Below, piece after piece: positions 30,692 through 38,858 of a stretch of 64,000 nucleotides of DNA. This DNA comes from Fuerstiella marisgermanici (GTDB lineage Bacteria; Planctomycetota; Planctomycetia; Planctomycetales; Planctomycetaceae): contig NZ_CP017641.1 of assembly GCF_001983935.1 (NCBI RefSeq), positions 1,798,001 to 1,862,000 of the forward strand, given 5' to 3'. Positions within the stretch are counted from its first letter, which is position 1. Each line of letters begins with the position of its first letter. The position numbers and the translations under genes are program-made. The notes under the pieces are model-generated. The model saw only the letters and a list, made by a program, of their open reading frames with translations, did no database searches and was not told the DNA's origin.

Positions 30692-32071
30692 TTATGACAA
30701 ATCATTCAACAACTTAATCAACGGAAGAAACATGGCCACGACGGCGAACACAACGAAAGTGCCGGCCATGAGGACCGTGAAGAACTGTAGAAACACGGCT
30801 AGCAGACGACCGTGACCAACTGAGGCCGCGTCCATCATCTCAGACAAACTTTGGAATGTATCCGCGATCGCTGCTTTCCGTTCGGGCGTGTGCGATTCGC
30901 CGCTCGTTGTGGACAGCATCGCGATGGGCAGGCCGGATAACTGATGCATTGGCAGGACCTGGCCACTGTTTGATTCCAGTTGCTCTGCCTGCATGAAGCC
31001 CTGTTCCTGAACTCCTTCAAAGCCACTGCCTGCGGTGGCCGTCTTTAAGGCATCTGAATAGGGGCAGTCGTTGCGAATCATCGAAGACAGAATTCGAGCC
31101 ACTCGCGCTTGCATGCGCCAACGAAACGTCAGGCCAAGACAAGGAATTTTCGAAAGCGGTTCCGCCGCCCATTCGGAAGAAAGTGTGACCGCGATCAATA
31201 CGAGTACGCCGACCACAGTGACACAGGCAAGAACCAGCCCCGTCGTTCCGAAGATGTTGACCATGTCTGACAATCGAACAAGAGCTTGCGTCATCAACGG
31301 CAGATCCATCCCGAAGTCGTCGAAGATCTTTTTCAACGGTTTGAACACATACAGCAACATGGTCTGCGAAAGCAGCAGCACGCCGCTAAGCAAAATCAGC
31401 GGACCGAGCATACTGAAAACAAACTGATACGAATTCAGCCGACTGCCCTGCAATGTCGGGACAAGATCGGCCGCCACTCGTCCTTTGTTGTCATCGTTCA
31501 GACCGGACTTCATCACCGACTGAAGTTCCGACGGCATCGCCCTGCGCAAGCCGTAGGGAATGCTTTCCCCCGCCTCCAGCCGGTCCGCCAGCTTGTGCAA
31601 CAACTGTCTCGGTCGAGTGCGGTACAACCGGATCATCCCGCACCAAATTAGCGGCACGATCGCGAAGGCAAATACGGCAGTGGCGAGCGCAAGCTGTGAA
31701 AACCAACCGGCAAAAAACCAACCGCCACCAGTGAACACGAAAAGCATCAGTGCGACAACCTGCAGCCACGGAGCGACTCCTAACATCGGATGCGTCAGCG
31801 GTTCTGCCGCGATGGCTCGCACAGCCGCATGAGGCGGCAGTCCCGTCAGAATCGCTTCTCGCAACTGTTCACCGATTCGCAACTGATACAGTCGTGGCAG
31901 CGTATCTTTGTTCGCCGCAACCAACGCATTCAATGTCAGTTCGGAAGCACTCACCAGCGTCTGTCCGCGCGCGGCCAGGAACTGTACCAAAGCGGATTCA
32001 CTTTCCGCTTCTGTGGTCCCGTGGATTGGGATTCCCAATCGGTCTACGGCTTCGTATCGAAAACGCGGCAT
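30692..32071 (-). CDS. GspF/PilC-type inner-membrane platform protein, copy 2 (long form)
   Basis: A 459-residue F-domain protein. It begins MPRFRYEAVDRLGIPIHGTTEAES, exactly the family opening (x-FxYxAxDxxGxxxxGxxxA), with the GspF cap domain retained. Two F domains follow with hydrophobic helices around VVALMLFVFTGGGWFFAGWF, LGPLILLSGVLLLSQTMLLYVF and a C-terminal TVLMAGTFVVFAVVAMFLPLIKLLNDLS. The start at 32071 was chosen for this N-terminal match; upstream sequence is a repeat. Both its flanking gaps are occupied by REP-like elements. Confidence 0.92.
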   Translation of the reverse strand: MPRFRYEAVDRLGIPIHGTTEAESESALVQFLAARGQTLVSASELTLNALVAANKDTLPRLYQLRIGEQLREAILTGLPPHAAVRAIAAEPLTHPMLGVAPWLQVVALMLFVFTGGGWFFAGWFSQLALATAVFAFAIVPLIWCGMIRLYRTRPRQLLHKLADRLEAGESIPYGLRRAMPSELQSVMKSGLNDDNKGRVAADLVPTLQGSRLNSYQFVFSMLGPLILLSGVLLLSQTMLLYVFKPLKKIFDDFGMDLPLMTQALVRLSDMVNIFGTTGLVLACVTVVGVLVLIAVTLSSEWAAEPLSKIPCLGLTFRWRMQARVARILSSMIRNDCPYSDALKTATAGSGFEGVQEQGFMQAEQLESNSGQVLPMHQLSGLPIAMLSTTSGESHTPERKAAIADTFQSLSEMMDAASVGHGRLLAVFLQFFTVLMAGTFVVFAVVAMFLPLIKLLNDLS

Positions 32072-32116
32072 GGTTGTTGTGAAAGCTTTTCTTCGTGTTG
32101 AAAGACGCAACGCAAG

Positions 32117-32180
32117 CCCCCTCCCGGACATTGCTTCGTTCGTCCGACCTCCCCCTTGCGCTACGCTTGGGGGGAGGTGC
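32117..32180 (-). repeat. REP-like repeat, copy b
   Basis: A 64-bp inverse-orientation copy (CCCCCTCCCGGACATTGCTTC...GTCCGACCTCCCCC-loop-GGGGGGAGGTGC) filling the gap between platform genes 2 and 3. Its reverse complement aligns with the copy at 30631 across both hairpins. Confidence 0.75.
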
Positions 32181-32195
32181 AAATTGTTTTTCAGT

Positions 32196-33257
32196 TCAGG
32201 AGTTAAAAGGTAATTCGTAATAGAGTTCCACCACTGGCCAGAAAACAGTGATGGCGTACAGCACCACGCTTCCTCCACCCAGAATGATAAACATGGCGAT
32301 CGGCACCACGTTCCTCAACCACAGCACGCTGATGTGCAAACGTCGGCGGTAATAGCCGAACACGCTGCGCAACCGCAGCTTCAATTGTTCTTCGTTGTTT
32401 GCGGCGTGCTGGAGGCAAACCTGCAGCAGTGGTGGCAGTGTGCCGGAGGTCCATGATCCGCGTTTAGGCATCGTGGGCAGATTGCCGTTCTCAACCTGAA
32501 CGGCTGCCGACTGACACGCGGCATCGAGTCTCGCATCTCCAGAACTTGCTCCGGCCAGTCGCAGAGATTGCGTCAACGGAATCTGACGATCAATCAACAG
32601 CGACAGCATTCGCGACAGATGATAGAACCGCAGGTCGCGAATCATGCCGTTCACGCCCGGTAGCAAAAACAACAACCGTTCCGGCCCGCGAAACGCCATC
32701 GAAGCGGCTCGCCCGGAAATCACCCAGACCGCTGCGAACGCAAGTCCAAGCACTGGAACAATCAGCGGCCACCACCAGTATTGATGATCAATGTCCAGAC
32801 ACCACCGCAACCACACGGCACCATGCATGTCGTGATCCTGAAACAGGTCTCGCACAGTTACCAGAAAATGGCGAACGTAAACGAAGAACAACAGTAGCGC
32901 GACAGCGATCACTGTCAGCGGGTACGACAGTGATTGCAATATTCGACGGCGAAGGTCCACCAGGTCGTCGGCCATGTCGCCCAACATTTCGATTGTCTGC
33001 CCAAGTTCCCCGCTTTGGACGCCTGCCGCCACCGCCGCCGCCAGCATACGAGGTGCTCCGGACTTGTTTTCGCGAATCGCGTCGTCCAGTGGCTTACCTT
33101 CGGCCAGACTTTGAGAAATCGATTGTGTCAGTTGTTCGAGCTGCCGACCATGACCGCTGGCAGCGTCTGCCAGGTGCGACTCCAGCGGCAGACCCGCGTT
33201 CACTAATGCTCGAACCTCATGGCTAAGGTTGCTGATGTCTTCGAGCGTTGCGGGCAT
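32196..33257 (-). CDS. GspF/PilC-type inner-membrane platform protein, copy 3
   Basis: A 353-residue F-domain protein with the family pattern LSHEVRALVNAGLPLESHL, LAEGKPLDDAI, VAAGVQSGELGQTIEML and helix SLSYPLTVIAVALLLFFVYV, then a second F repeat (LSRMLSLLIDRQIPLTQSLRLAG) and a C-terminal helix VVPIAMFIILGGGSVVLYAITVF. The final motif (FWPVVELYYELPF) differs from copies 1 and 2, so it has diverged most. It follows the ATPase gene and precedes copy 2, so three platform proteins accompany one ATPase. Confidence 0.92.
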   Translation of the reverse strand: MPATLEDISNLSHEVRALVNAGLPLESHLADAASGHGRQLEQLTQSISQSLAEGKPLDDAIRENKSGAPRMLAAAVAAGVQSGELGQTIEMLGDMADDLVDLRRRILQSLSYPLTVIAVALLLFFVYVRHFLVTVRDLFQDHDMHGAVWLRWCLDIDHQYWWWPLIVPVLGLAFAAVWVISGRAASMAFRGPERLLFLLPGVNGMIRDLRFYHLSRMLSLLIDRQIPLTQSLRLAGASSGDARLDAACQSAAVQVENGNLPTMPKRGSWTSGTLPPLLQVCLQHAANNEEQLKLRLRSVFGYYRRRLHISVLWLRNVVPIAMFIILGGGSVVLYAITVFWPVVELYYELPFNS

Positions 33258-33319
33258 GGGCGGGTTGGAATGACTTATTGGGACGACGACAGGAAACTGT
33301 TTAGTGGGGCGGGATATTT

Positions 33320-33378
33320 CACCTCTTCCGCCGTGGCGCTGACGAGGTCGGAGACGCGAAGCGATGTGTGGGAGGTGG
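33320..33378 (+). repeat. REP-like repeat, copy c
   Basis: A degenerate 59-bp direct-orientation copy: CACCTCTTCCGCC...ACGAGGTCGGAGACGCGAAGCGATGT...GGGAGGTGG. It is followed 50 bp later by an inverse copy, giving a composite inverted pair between the ATPase gene and platform gene 3. Confidence 0.65.
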
Positions 33379-33428
33379 CCGCACGCATGATTCGTTTTCT
33401 GAGTGCAAGTTACCTTCCGCGTACTCGG

Positions 33429-33487
33429 TCCTCCCCCGAACTTGCTTCGCTCGTTCGACCCCTCCCGCGAATAGTCGCGGGAGGGGT
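33429..33487 (-). repeat. REP-like repeat, copy d
   Basis: Inverse-orientation copy with CTCCCCCGAACTTGCTTCGC and a perfect CCCCTCCCGCGA-loop-TCGCGGGAGGGG stem (33459-33486). Together with copy c it fills most of the 278-bp gap 33258-33535. Confidence 0.75.
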
Positions 33488-33535
33488 ATCTGTTGTGGCG
33501 AACTGTATTCGGAGATGTGTTTCATCACTCTTGGC

Positions 33536-34786
33536 TTAACCACGTCCGAGGACGCGGAACATTTCTTCAGGATGAGTCAGACCGGACTGAACGGCATCTT
33601 CGATCCGCTGACGCAATGTCACTGTCCCACTATCGTTGGCGATCGATTGCATCTGTCGCGAATCGACTCGCTGCATGATCGCCGCTGCAATTGCGGGTTC
33701 ATTAGGGTCAAGCAACTCAGCCGTTACAAACCGGCCTCGGTACCGCAGCCCTCCGCATTCGCTGCAATCGTTGGTTTGATCCGCCAAAGGCCCCGCTTTG
33801 TCTAACGATTCCCGCAGATTTTTAGGCGTTGAATTTTCGACCGCCCCCGTGCAGCCAGTACACGCCTGCCGCAACAGTCTTTGGCAAACCACCGCGTGCA
33901 GCGTGCTGCGAATGAGGTACGGTTCGATGCCCATGTCCAGCAGGCGAGTCACCGCTTCAACGCTGCTGCCTGCATGAAACGTGGTCAGCACCAGGTGCCC
34001 GGTCAACGCCGCCTGAAACGCGCATTCTGCAGTTTCGGGGTCTCGAATTTCGCCAACCATAATCACGTCCGGGTCCTGTCTCATCATGGACTTCAATCCG
34101 GTGGCGAGGTCAAAACCGACTTGCGGCCGCACCTGAGATTGGGTGACTCCCGGGACGACCACTTCCACCGGATCTTCCAGTGTCATCAGGCCTCGATTCT
34201 GCCCGAACAAGGCGACCAACTCACGCAGACAGGCGTAAACGGTTGTTGTCTTCCCGCTACCAGAAGGACCGGTTAGCAGCACAACGCCCGACGTCGCATG
34301 CAGCAAATTTCGTAGCGTCTGTTCAATATCGGCGGGCAGGCCAAGGTCGTTAAGTTGCTGATAGTGTTGCGTGTCGGCGAACAGTCGAATGGCGGCTTTC
34401 TCGCCAAACAACGACGGGAACGTGGTGACTCGAACTTCACCTTCACCGCTGCCGCTAGCGGTGGCTGTTCGAGCGATCCGGCCTTCCTGCGGGATGTCTG
34501 TCCGATAGGTCAACAACCCGGCTAGCACTTTCAGCCGCGCAACCAGGCGCGGGCTGAGTTCAGGATCGAAGCCGGCCACGCTGTGGAGCACGCCATCAAT
34601 CCGCCACTGCATTGTCATGCAATCCTGAGCGGGCACCAAATGCACGTCGCTGGCTCGCTGCTGCCGAGCCAGCTTCAGAATCAGTTCGATCAGTTGCGGC
34701 ACATAATCGTCGGCCGCCGCATCTAGCTCACGAAGCGCAGCCATGAAGGATTGCGAAAGAGACGGCGGGACAGTGAGCTGTGACAT
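33536..34786 (-). CDS. GspE/PilB-type secretion ATPase
   Basis: A 416-residue type II secretion/type IV pilus assembly ATPase lacking the long N-terminal domain of full-size GspE. Walker A GPSGSGKT at 173-180, Asp box (MTLEDPVEVV) near 201, Walker B VIMVGEIRDPET at 241-251, and His box LTTFHAGSS near 270 are all present. A four-Cys zinc element, CTGCTG and CSECGG, follows in the C-terminal part. It should power pseudopilus extension from the cytoplasmic face, working with the three F-type platform proteins encoded downstream. It starts 6 bp after the stop of the membrane partner gene. Confidence 0.95.
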   Translation of the reverse strand: MSQLTVPPSLSQSFMAALRELDAAADDYVPQLIELILKLARQQRASDVHLVPAQDCMTMQWRIDGVLHSVAGFDPELSPRLVARLKVLAGLLTYRTDIPQEGRIARTATASGSGEGEVRVTTFPSLFGEKAAIRLFADTQHYQQLNDLGLPADIEQTLRNLLHATSGVVLLTGPSGSGKTTTVYACLRELVALFGQNRGLMTLEDPVEVVVPGVTQSQVRPQVGFDLATGLKSMMRQDPDVIMVGEIRDPETAECAFQAALTGHLVLTTFHAGSSVEAVTRLLDMGIEPYLIRSTLHAVVCQRLLRQACTGCTGAVENSTPKNLRESLDKAGPLADQTNDCSECGGLRYRGRFVTAELLDPNEPAIAAAIMQRVDSRQMQSIANDSGTVTLRQRIEDAVQSGLTHPEEMFRVLGRG

Positions 34787-34792
34787 AGGCTG

Positions 34793-35239
34793 CTAAAACT
34801 TTGGCAACATGTTGGCATCGAATATCTGTTGCCGCTGTTCCAGCTTTTCCATCAACTGATGCATCTGCGGTTTCGCGTCTCGCTTGCGCGGCGGCTTCAC
34901 TTTGTCGACCACAATCGGCGATGACTGCGTCGGATAGCCCAAAGAATCCGTCGGATACCCAGCTTCCACGGGTTGAGGCTCATGGCTGGCCGAACCGTTC
35001 TGCGTATTGTCACCTGTCGGCAACACGACACTCATTACCAACACACAACAGCAAACAGCGGCAACGGATCCGGCCACCTTCCAGCGACGCACGCGTGCTG
35101 TGCGAGCGATCTCGACCTTGCAGTCCGCAATAACTTTTTGCTTAAACCCGGCCGACAATTCCGGCACAGGAGCCGCATCGCGAATTAACGCGTGCTCCGG
35201 CAGAATTGGTTCGGGAATTTGAAGACGGCGATTTGACAT
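34793..35239 (-). CDS. Single-pass membrane protein, possible sigma-factor partner
   Basis: About 148 residues with a cytoplasmic N terminus of some 60 residues (LSAGFKQKVIADCKVEIARTARVRRW), one hydrophobic helix (VAGSVAAVCCCVLVMSVVLP) and a short periplasmic tail rich in Gln, Pro and Lys. It has no named domain. Its place directly after an ECF sigma gene and its topology resemble the anti-sigma-like partners common in planctomycetes; this is inference. ATG at 35239 is used, an ATG four codons upstream is also possible. It is 6 bp from the ATPase gene, so it may also be a structural part of the machine. Confidence 0.65.
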   Translation of the reverse strand: MSNRRLQIPEPILPEHALIRDAAPVPELSAGFKQKVIADCKVEIARTARVRRWKVAGSVAAVCCCVLVMSVVLPTGDNTQNGSASHEPQPVEAGYPTDSLGYPTQSSPIVVDKVKPPRKRDAKPQMHQLMEKLEQRQQIFDANMLPKF

Positions 35240-35307
35240 GATGCTCTGCAAAATAATTTCGAAGGGAGGCTTGGACGGGCGGGTGAATCGCTAAAAAGCA
35301 ACAAGTC

Positions 35308-35988
35308 TCACCGCGTCACCGCGCGTTGTGTACTGTGGCACCCAGTGGCGTCGGTTTTGCTTTGGGCGGAATGTATGTCGACCTGGACGAGGGGTTCCAG
35401 ACTGCGTTGAAGTTTCTCCATGGCATAGCGGTAACGACTGGCGACCGTGTTTTGAGACTTTCCCAGAACCTCGGCAATTTCAGCAAACGTCAATTCTTCC
35501 CAGTGCTTTAAAATCACGACTTCGTATTGAGCCTTCGGCAGCGTCTTCAAAATTCGCTGTACGGCGTGTGCCGTTTCTTCACGCTGCACTTCGAATTCGG
35601 CGGTGTCCTGCCCGCACTCCGTGTCCATTTCGCCAAGCCGGCTGGTTCGGCGCTTTTGGATAATCCGCAGACATTCGTTTCTTACCGTCCGAATCAAATA
35701 CGGCCAGGGAGAATCAGCTTTGGCCAGCAGCTTCGGCTTGCCGGCAATTCGAGAAAATGCCCCCTGCACCGCGTCTTCAGCGTCCATCTGGTTCCCCGCC
35801 ACGCTCATCGCCAGACGCACGAGACGTACGGCGGTAAGATCAAAAAGATCACCCAAAGCCTTCTGAGGGTCCCTTGTCAGCAGCGTGACGCTGGACCGAA
35901 AGGCTCGGTGAAAATCTGTCGAGGTTTGTTGAGACACGGCAATTATCCCGAGCCGGAACGCGGACGTCTTTGTCTGAGAGAAACGCAA
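35308..35988 (-). CDS. ECF-type RNA polymerase sigma factor
   Basis: A 226-residue sigma-70 family protein. Region 2 is visible as LFDLTAVRLVRLAMSVAGNQMDAEDAVQGAFSRI, followed by WPYLIRTVRNECLR (2.4 region) and region 4 as LPKAQYEVVILKHWEELTFAEIAEVLGKSQNTVASRYRYAMEKL. The N terminus is uncertain: a GTG at 35937 would remove 17 residues that have no family match. It heads the leftward operon of the pseudopilin machine and is followed by a membrane protein gene, so it likely controls the operon. Confidence 0.9.
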   Translation of the reverse strand: MRFSQTKTSAFRLGIIAVSQQTSTDFHRAFRSSVTLLTRDPQKALGDLFDLTAVRLVRLAMSVAGNQMDAEDAVQGAFSRIAGKPKLLAKADSPWPYLIRTVRNECLRIIQKRRTSRLGEMDTECGQDTAEFEVQREETAHAVQRILKTLPKAQYEVVILKHWEELTFAEIAEVLGKSQNTVASRYRYAMEKLQRSLEPLVQVDIHSAQSKTDATGCHSTQRAVTR

Positions 35989-36168
35989 AAAAGTGCGAGA
36001 TATTGGTATTCTTTCCTGAAGCGGGCATCAGAATGCCGGAAATGCGTTACCGGGCGACGTTAAGGATACACTCGCCGCCGGAGGAAACGCTACTCAGCCG
36101 AAGGTCGACGCGACGTTCGCTGCGTTTGGTTGAAAACCACTCACCACTTTATCAAACAGGATCGATTC

Positions 36169-37173
36169 GTGTTCGACACAGTTGCAGTTGTCGGTGCCAC
36201 CGGCGCCGTGGGAACGATAATTCTGGATTTGCTGGAGAAGAGAAACTTCCCGGCCAAAAATTTCCGTCTGCTGGCGTCAGCGCGCAGCGCGGGAAAACAG
36301 CTTCAACTGGCGGGCAAAACCATCACCATTGAAGAACTGACTCACGACTGTTTCGAAGGCGTCGACCTGGTCATCGCCAGCACGCCAGACGACACAGCCG
36401 CCGAATATTTGCCGTCTGCCGTCAAAGCAGGCGCCAAGGTGATTGATGAATCCGGCTACTGGCGGATGAACCCAGACGTGGCGTTGGTGGTGCCGGAAAT
36501 TAACCCCGAAGCCGCGCTGAATGCGCAAGGCATCATCGCCAGCCCCAACTGTTCGACCACGCAAATGGTGCTGGCCATGAAGCCGCTGCACGACGCCGGA
36601 AAAATCCGTCGCGTGATCGTGAGCACCTACCAGGCCACCAGCGGAGCCGGGCTGCAGGGCAACATCGACCTGCAGGAAGGAACTCGCGCAGCCTTGGACG
36701 GCGCCGACTACGAGTACAAAGCGTTCGCTCACCCGATCGCCTTCAACGCGATTCCTCAAATCGGCAGCCACAAAGAACAGGGTTACACCAGCGAAGAAAT
36801 GAAGATGGTGTACGAAACTCGCAAAATCCTGGGCGACGAAACGATCATGGTGTGCCCAACCTGTGTCCGGATTCCGGTGTCCAACTGCCACAGCGAAAGC
36901 ATTCTGGTGGAAACGGAAAAGCCGATCAGCGTCGACGAAGCGAAAGCCTTGTTCGCCGCGACACCGGGCATCACCGTTGTGGACGACCTCGACGCCAGCA
37001 GCTACCCCATGCCATCTAACAGCACCAGCAGCGATGAAGTCTACATCGGTCGCATCCGAAAAGACCTCTCCAATCCGAACGGTCTGGCGTTCTGGTGTGT
37101 GTCGGACAACCTCAGAAAAGGGGCCGCCACAAACGCCGTTCAGATTGCGGAACTTCTGGCACGCGGCGTTTAA
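36169..37173 (+). CDS. asd: Aspartate-semialdehyde dehydrogenase
   Basis: A 334-residue enzyme of the aspartate pathway (lysine, threonine, methionine, diaminopimelate): aspartyl phosphate + NADPH to aspartate semialdehyde. The NADP fold opens VAVVGATGAVG, the nucleophile Cys is in ASPNCSTTQM, and the substrate-binding region has CVRIPVSNCHSES. Full length for the family. Start chosen at GTG 36169 because it is the usual distance before the nucleotide-binding motif, with ACAGGA upstream; a TTG at 36130 would add 13 residues. It is divergent from the sigma-factor operon. Confidence 0.97.
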   Translation: MFDTVAVVGATGAVGTIILDLLEKRNFPAKNFRLLASARSAGKQLQLAGKTITIEELTHDCFEGVDLVIASTPDDTAAEYLPSAVKAGAKVIDESGYWRMNPDVALVVPEINPEAALNAQGIIASPNCSTTQMVLAMKPLHDAGKIRRVIVSTYQATSGAGLQGNIDLQEGTRAALDGADYEYKAFAHPIAFNAIPQIGSHKEQGYTSEEMKMVYETRKILGDETIMVCPTCVRIPVSNCHSESILVETEKPISVDEAKALFAATPGITVVDDLDASSYPMPSNSTSSDEVYIGRIRKDLSNPNGLAFWCVSDNLRKGAATNAVQIAELLARGV

Positions 37174-37256
37174 GGCCCTGGAAAAGGCCAGTCCGCCGTG
37201 CCACATCGAGCGGATTTGCTCGCAACAGGAACAAGTCGGGCTCACTGTCGCTTCAA

Positions 37257-37315
37257 CCCCTCCCGCAATTTATTGCGGGAGGGGTCGATCGAGCGAAGCA
37301 AGATCGGGGGAGGGC
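37257..37315 (+). repeat. REP-like repeat, copy e
   Basis: Contains a near-perfect stem ACCCCTCCCGCAAT-TTA-ATTGCGGGAGGGGT (37257-37284) followed by GAGCGAAGCAAGATCGGGGGAGG, the same two-part design as the other copies. Confidence 0.75.
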
Positions 37316-37354
37316 ACGGCGCGGAACGTGAATGGCTTTCGCACCCGCGCGTGG

Positions 37355-37419
37355 CCCCCTCCCGGACATTGCTTCGCTCTGTCCGACCTCCCCCAACGGC
37401 TGCGCCTGGGAGAGGTGCA
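37355..37419 (-). repeat. REP-like repeat, copy f
   Basis: Inverse copy: CCCCTCCCGGACATTGCTTC...GTCCGACCTCCCCC-loop-GGGAGAGGTGC. It shares the CTCCCGGACATTGCTTCG core with copy b, 5 kb away. Confidence 0.75.
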
Positions 37420-37601
37420 ACTGGGCAGCCCGTTCTTGAAATCCACAGCCGCACCTCCAAGTCTGCCGATTGCGAAGACCTGAGGCCCGGACCGGCAGCC
37501 GGTTTGTTGTGTTTTCGCGGCTCAAACGCATTTGTTTTGGCGTTTCGAATTTGCGTCCCTAAACTGGAACGTGCTACGTTTTCGAAAAAGGGATGTGAGT
37601 T

Positions 37602-38834
37602 ATGCGACAAGTCTTGTGCTGCTGGGTTGCCGTTTTATTGCTGGCTCCTTCGCTTTCGGTGGCTCAGACAAACGACGGGAACACGTACCCGTGGTGCCCG
37701 CCACAGGTGAACCGGCTGTACGCGATGTACAAAGAGGGGCACCCGTTGGCGACCGACGTGAAGACGCAGACTGTTGGCAACAACAAACAGCAGTTTGCGG
37801 TCGTCGACTGGCCGATCCCCCCTTTTCCGCAATCCCCGCAACCGAAAACATTGCTGCGCTATCGGGTTCTTGACGGTTCGTACTACTGGTGGTTCGACGA
37901 CCGATGGACTCGCGTAGCCGCTGAGCCTGCCGTGCTGGAACGGTCGGGAATCATTTACGGCATTGGCACGGTCGAAGAAGTTTCCAGGGGAGTTGCCCTG
38001 ATTGACGTCGGCGATGTTCATACGTTGAAGCCCGTCGCTCCGTTTAGCCAAGTGGCCGTCTTTCGGTTGACGCAATCTCGGTATTCGCCGATTGGCGTTC
38101 TATCGATCGCAGAGACGTACGCGACATACAGCCGGACAAAGCGTTCTGCGACTGTTACGCCAGAGCCCGGCGATGTGGTGATGTTCGTCCGCGAACTGTC
38201 TCAAATGAAAAGCGTCAACGAGCACCGCGACGCATTTTTACGCCGACAGTTGCTAAAGACGTCTACGAGCAGTTCGTATTCGAACTTTCGCCGCTACGAA
38301 ATCGCCAAAGCGTTGCGCGACTACCAGCAGCATTATCGCCGCTGGGAGACTTCGAAGGCACGGGTGGTCGGTTTTCTTAACGGTGAATCGTTTGAAGAAG
38401 GCGGTGAACGAGAGATTCAGGACCTGTTGAATTGGGTTGATGTGATTCGCGAAGATTTTCGTGAAGGGCGGAACAGCCTTCCAGCCGCAGGCCCCGCGTG
38501 GAACGACACGATGCAGGTTTTGATGGGACCGACGGCTCACTCGCAACATCAGGCAGCTCAGGTCGTCGCCGACGACAACAACCTTGGCTTGGAATCGGCA
38601 GGACGAACTCCTGGCGACATACGACGAGCCGTCCGATTGCGATTCTTTGACAACACGCCAGAACAGCAAAATGTGTTGTCGTATTTGATTGCTACGATTA
38701 TTGAGGCGTCTCCGGCCAGCCCGGAAGTGTGGCTGCGGCAACGCCTTCTGGAATCGCAGTTCCCTCAAATGGCGGACGAGGAAGCTGTTCAGGATAAAGT
38801 ACGTTTGGTAGTACAGGAGTTGACAGAATTTTAG
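37602..38834 (+). CDS. Secreted protein of unknown function, 410 aa
   Basis: A signal peptide (RQVLCCWVAVLLLAPSLSVAQ) precedes about 390 residues with no domain I recognise. The start is supported by AAAGGGATGTGAG just upstream. Notable features are an early WCPPQVNRLYAMYKEGHPLA segment, a beta-rich middle containing GTVEEVSRGVALIDVGDVHTLKPVAPFSQVAVFRL, which resembles a small barrel describing binding to envelope structures, and an alpha-helical C-terminal half. It is 24 bp before the EF-hand gene, so both may form a secreted pair. Confidence 0.75.
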   Translation: MRQVLCCWVAVLLLAPSLSVAQTNDGNTYPWCPPQVNRLYAMYKEGHPLATDVKTQTVGNNKQQFAVVDWPIPPFPQSPQPKTLLRYRVLDGSYYWWFDDRWTRVAAEPAVLERSGIIYGIGTVEEVSRGVALIDVGDVHTLKPVAPFSQVAVFRLTQSRYSPIGVLSIAETYATYSRTKRSATVTPEPGDVVMFVRELSQMKSVNEHRDAFLRRQLLKTSTSSSYSNFRRYEIAKALRDYQQHYRRWETSKARVVGFLNGESFEEGGEREIQDLLNWVDVIREDFREGRNSLPAAGPAWNDTMQVLMGPTAHSQHQAAQVVADDNNLGLESAGRTPGDIRRAVRLRFFDNTPEQQNVLSYLIATIIEASPASPEVWLRQRLLESQFPQMADEEAVQDKVRLVVQELTEF

Positions 38835-38858
38835 ACGGCTCTTTTTCGGCGACACATC

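Larger units (their letters stand above)
37174..37601. other. 428-bp gap dominated by two inverted REP-like repeats
   Basis: Holds repeat copies e and f and no gene. A ribosome-site-like AAAGGGATGTGAG lies immediately before the ATG at 37602. Confidence 0.55.

Noticed and set aside
36277-37245. Leftward frame of 322 codons opposite asd
   Set aside because: Antisense of the conserved ASADH sequence, His/Val-rich and without any recognisable domain.
37257-37419. CRISPR-like array from repeated CTCCC blocks
   Set aside because: Repeats are palindromic, in inverse orientation and without regular spacers; they are REP-like elements.
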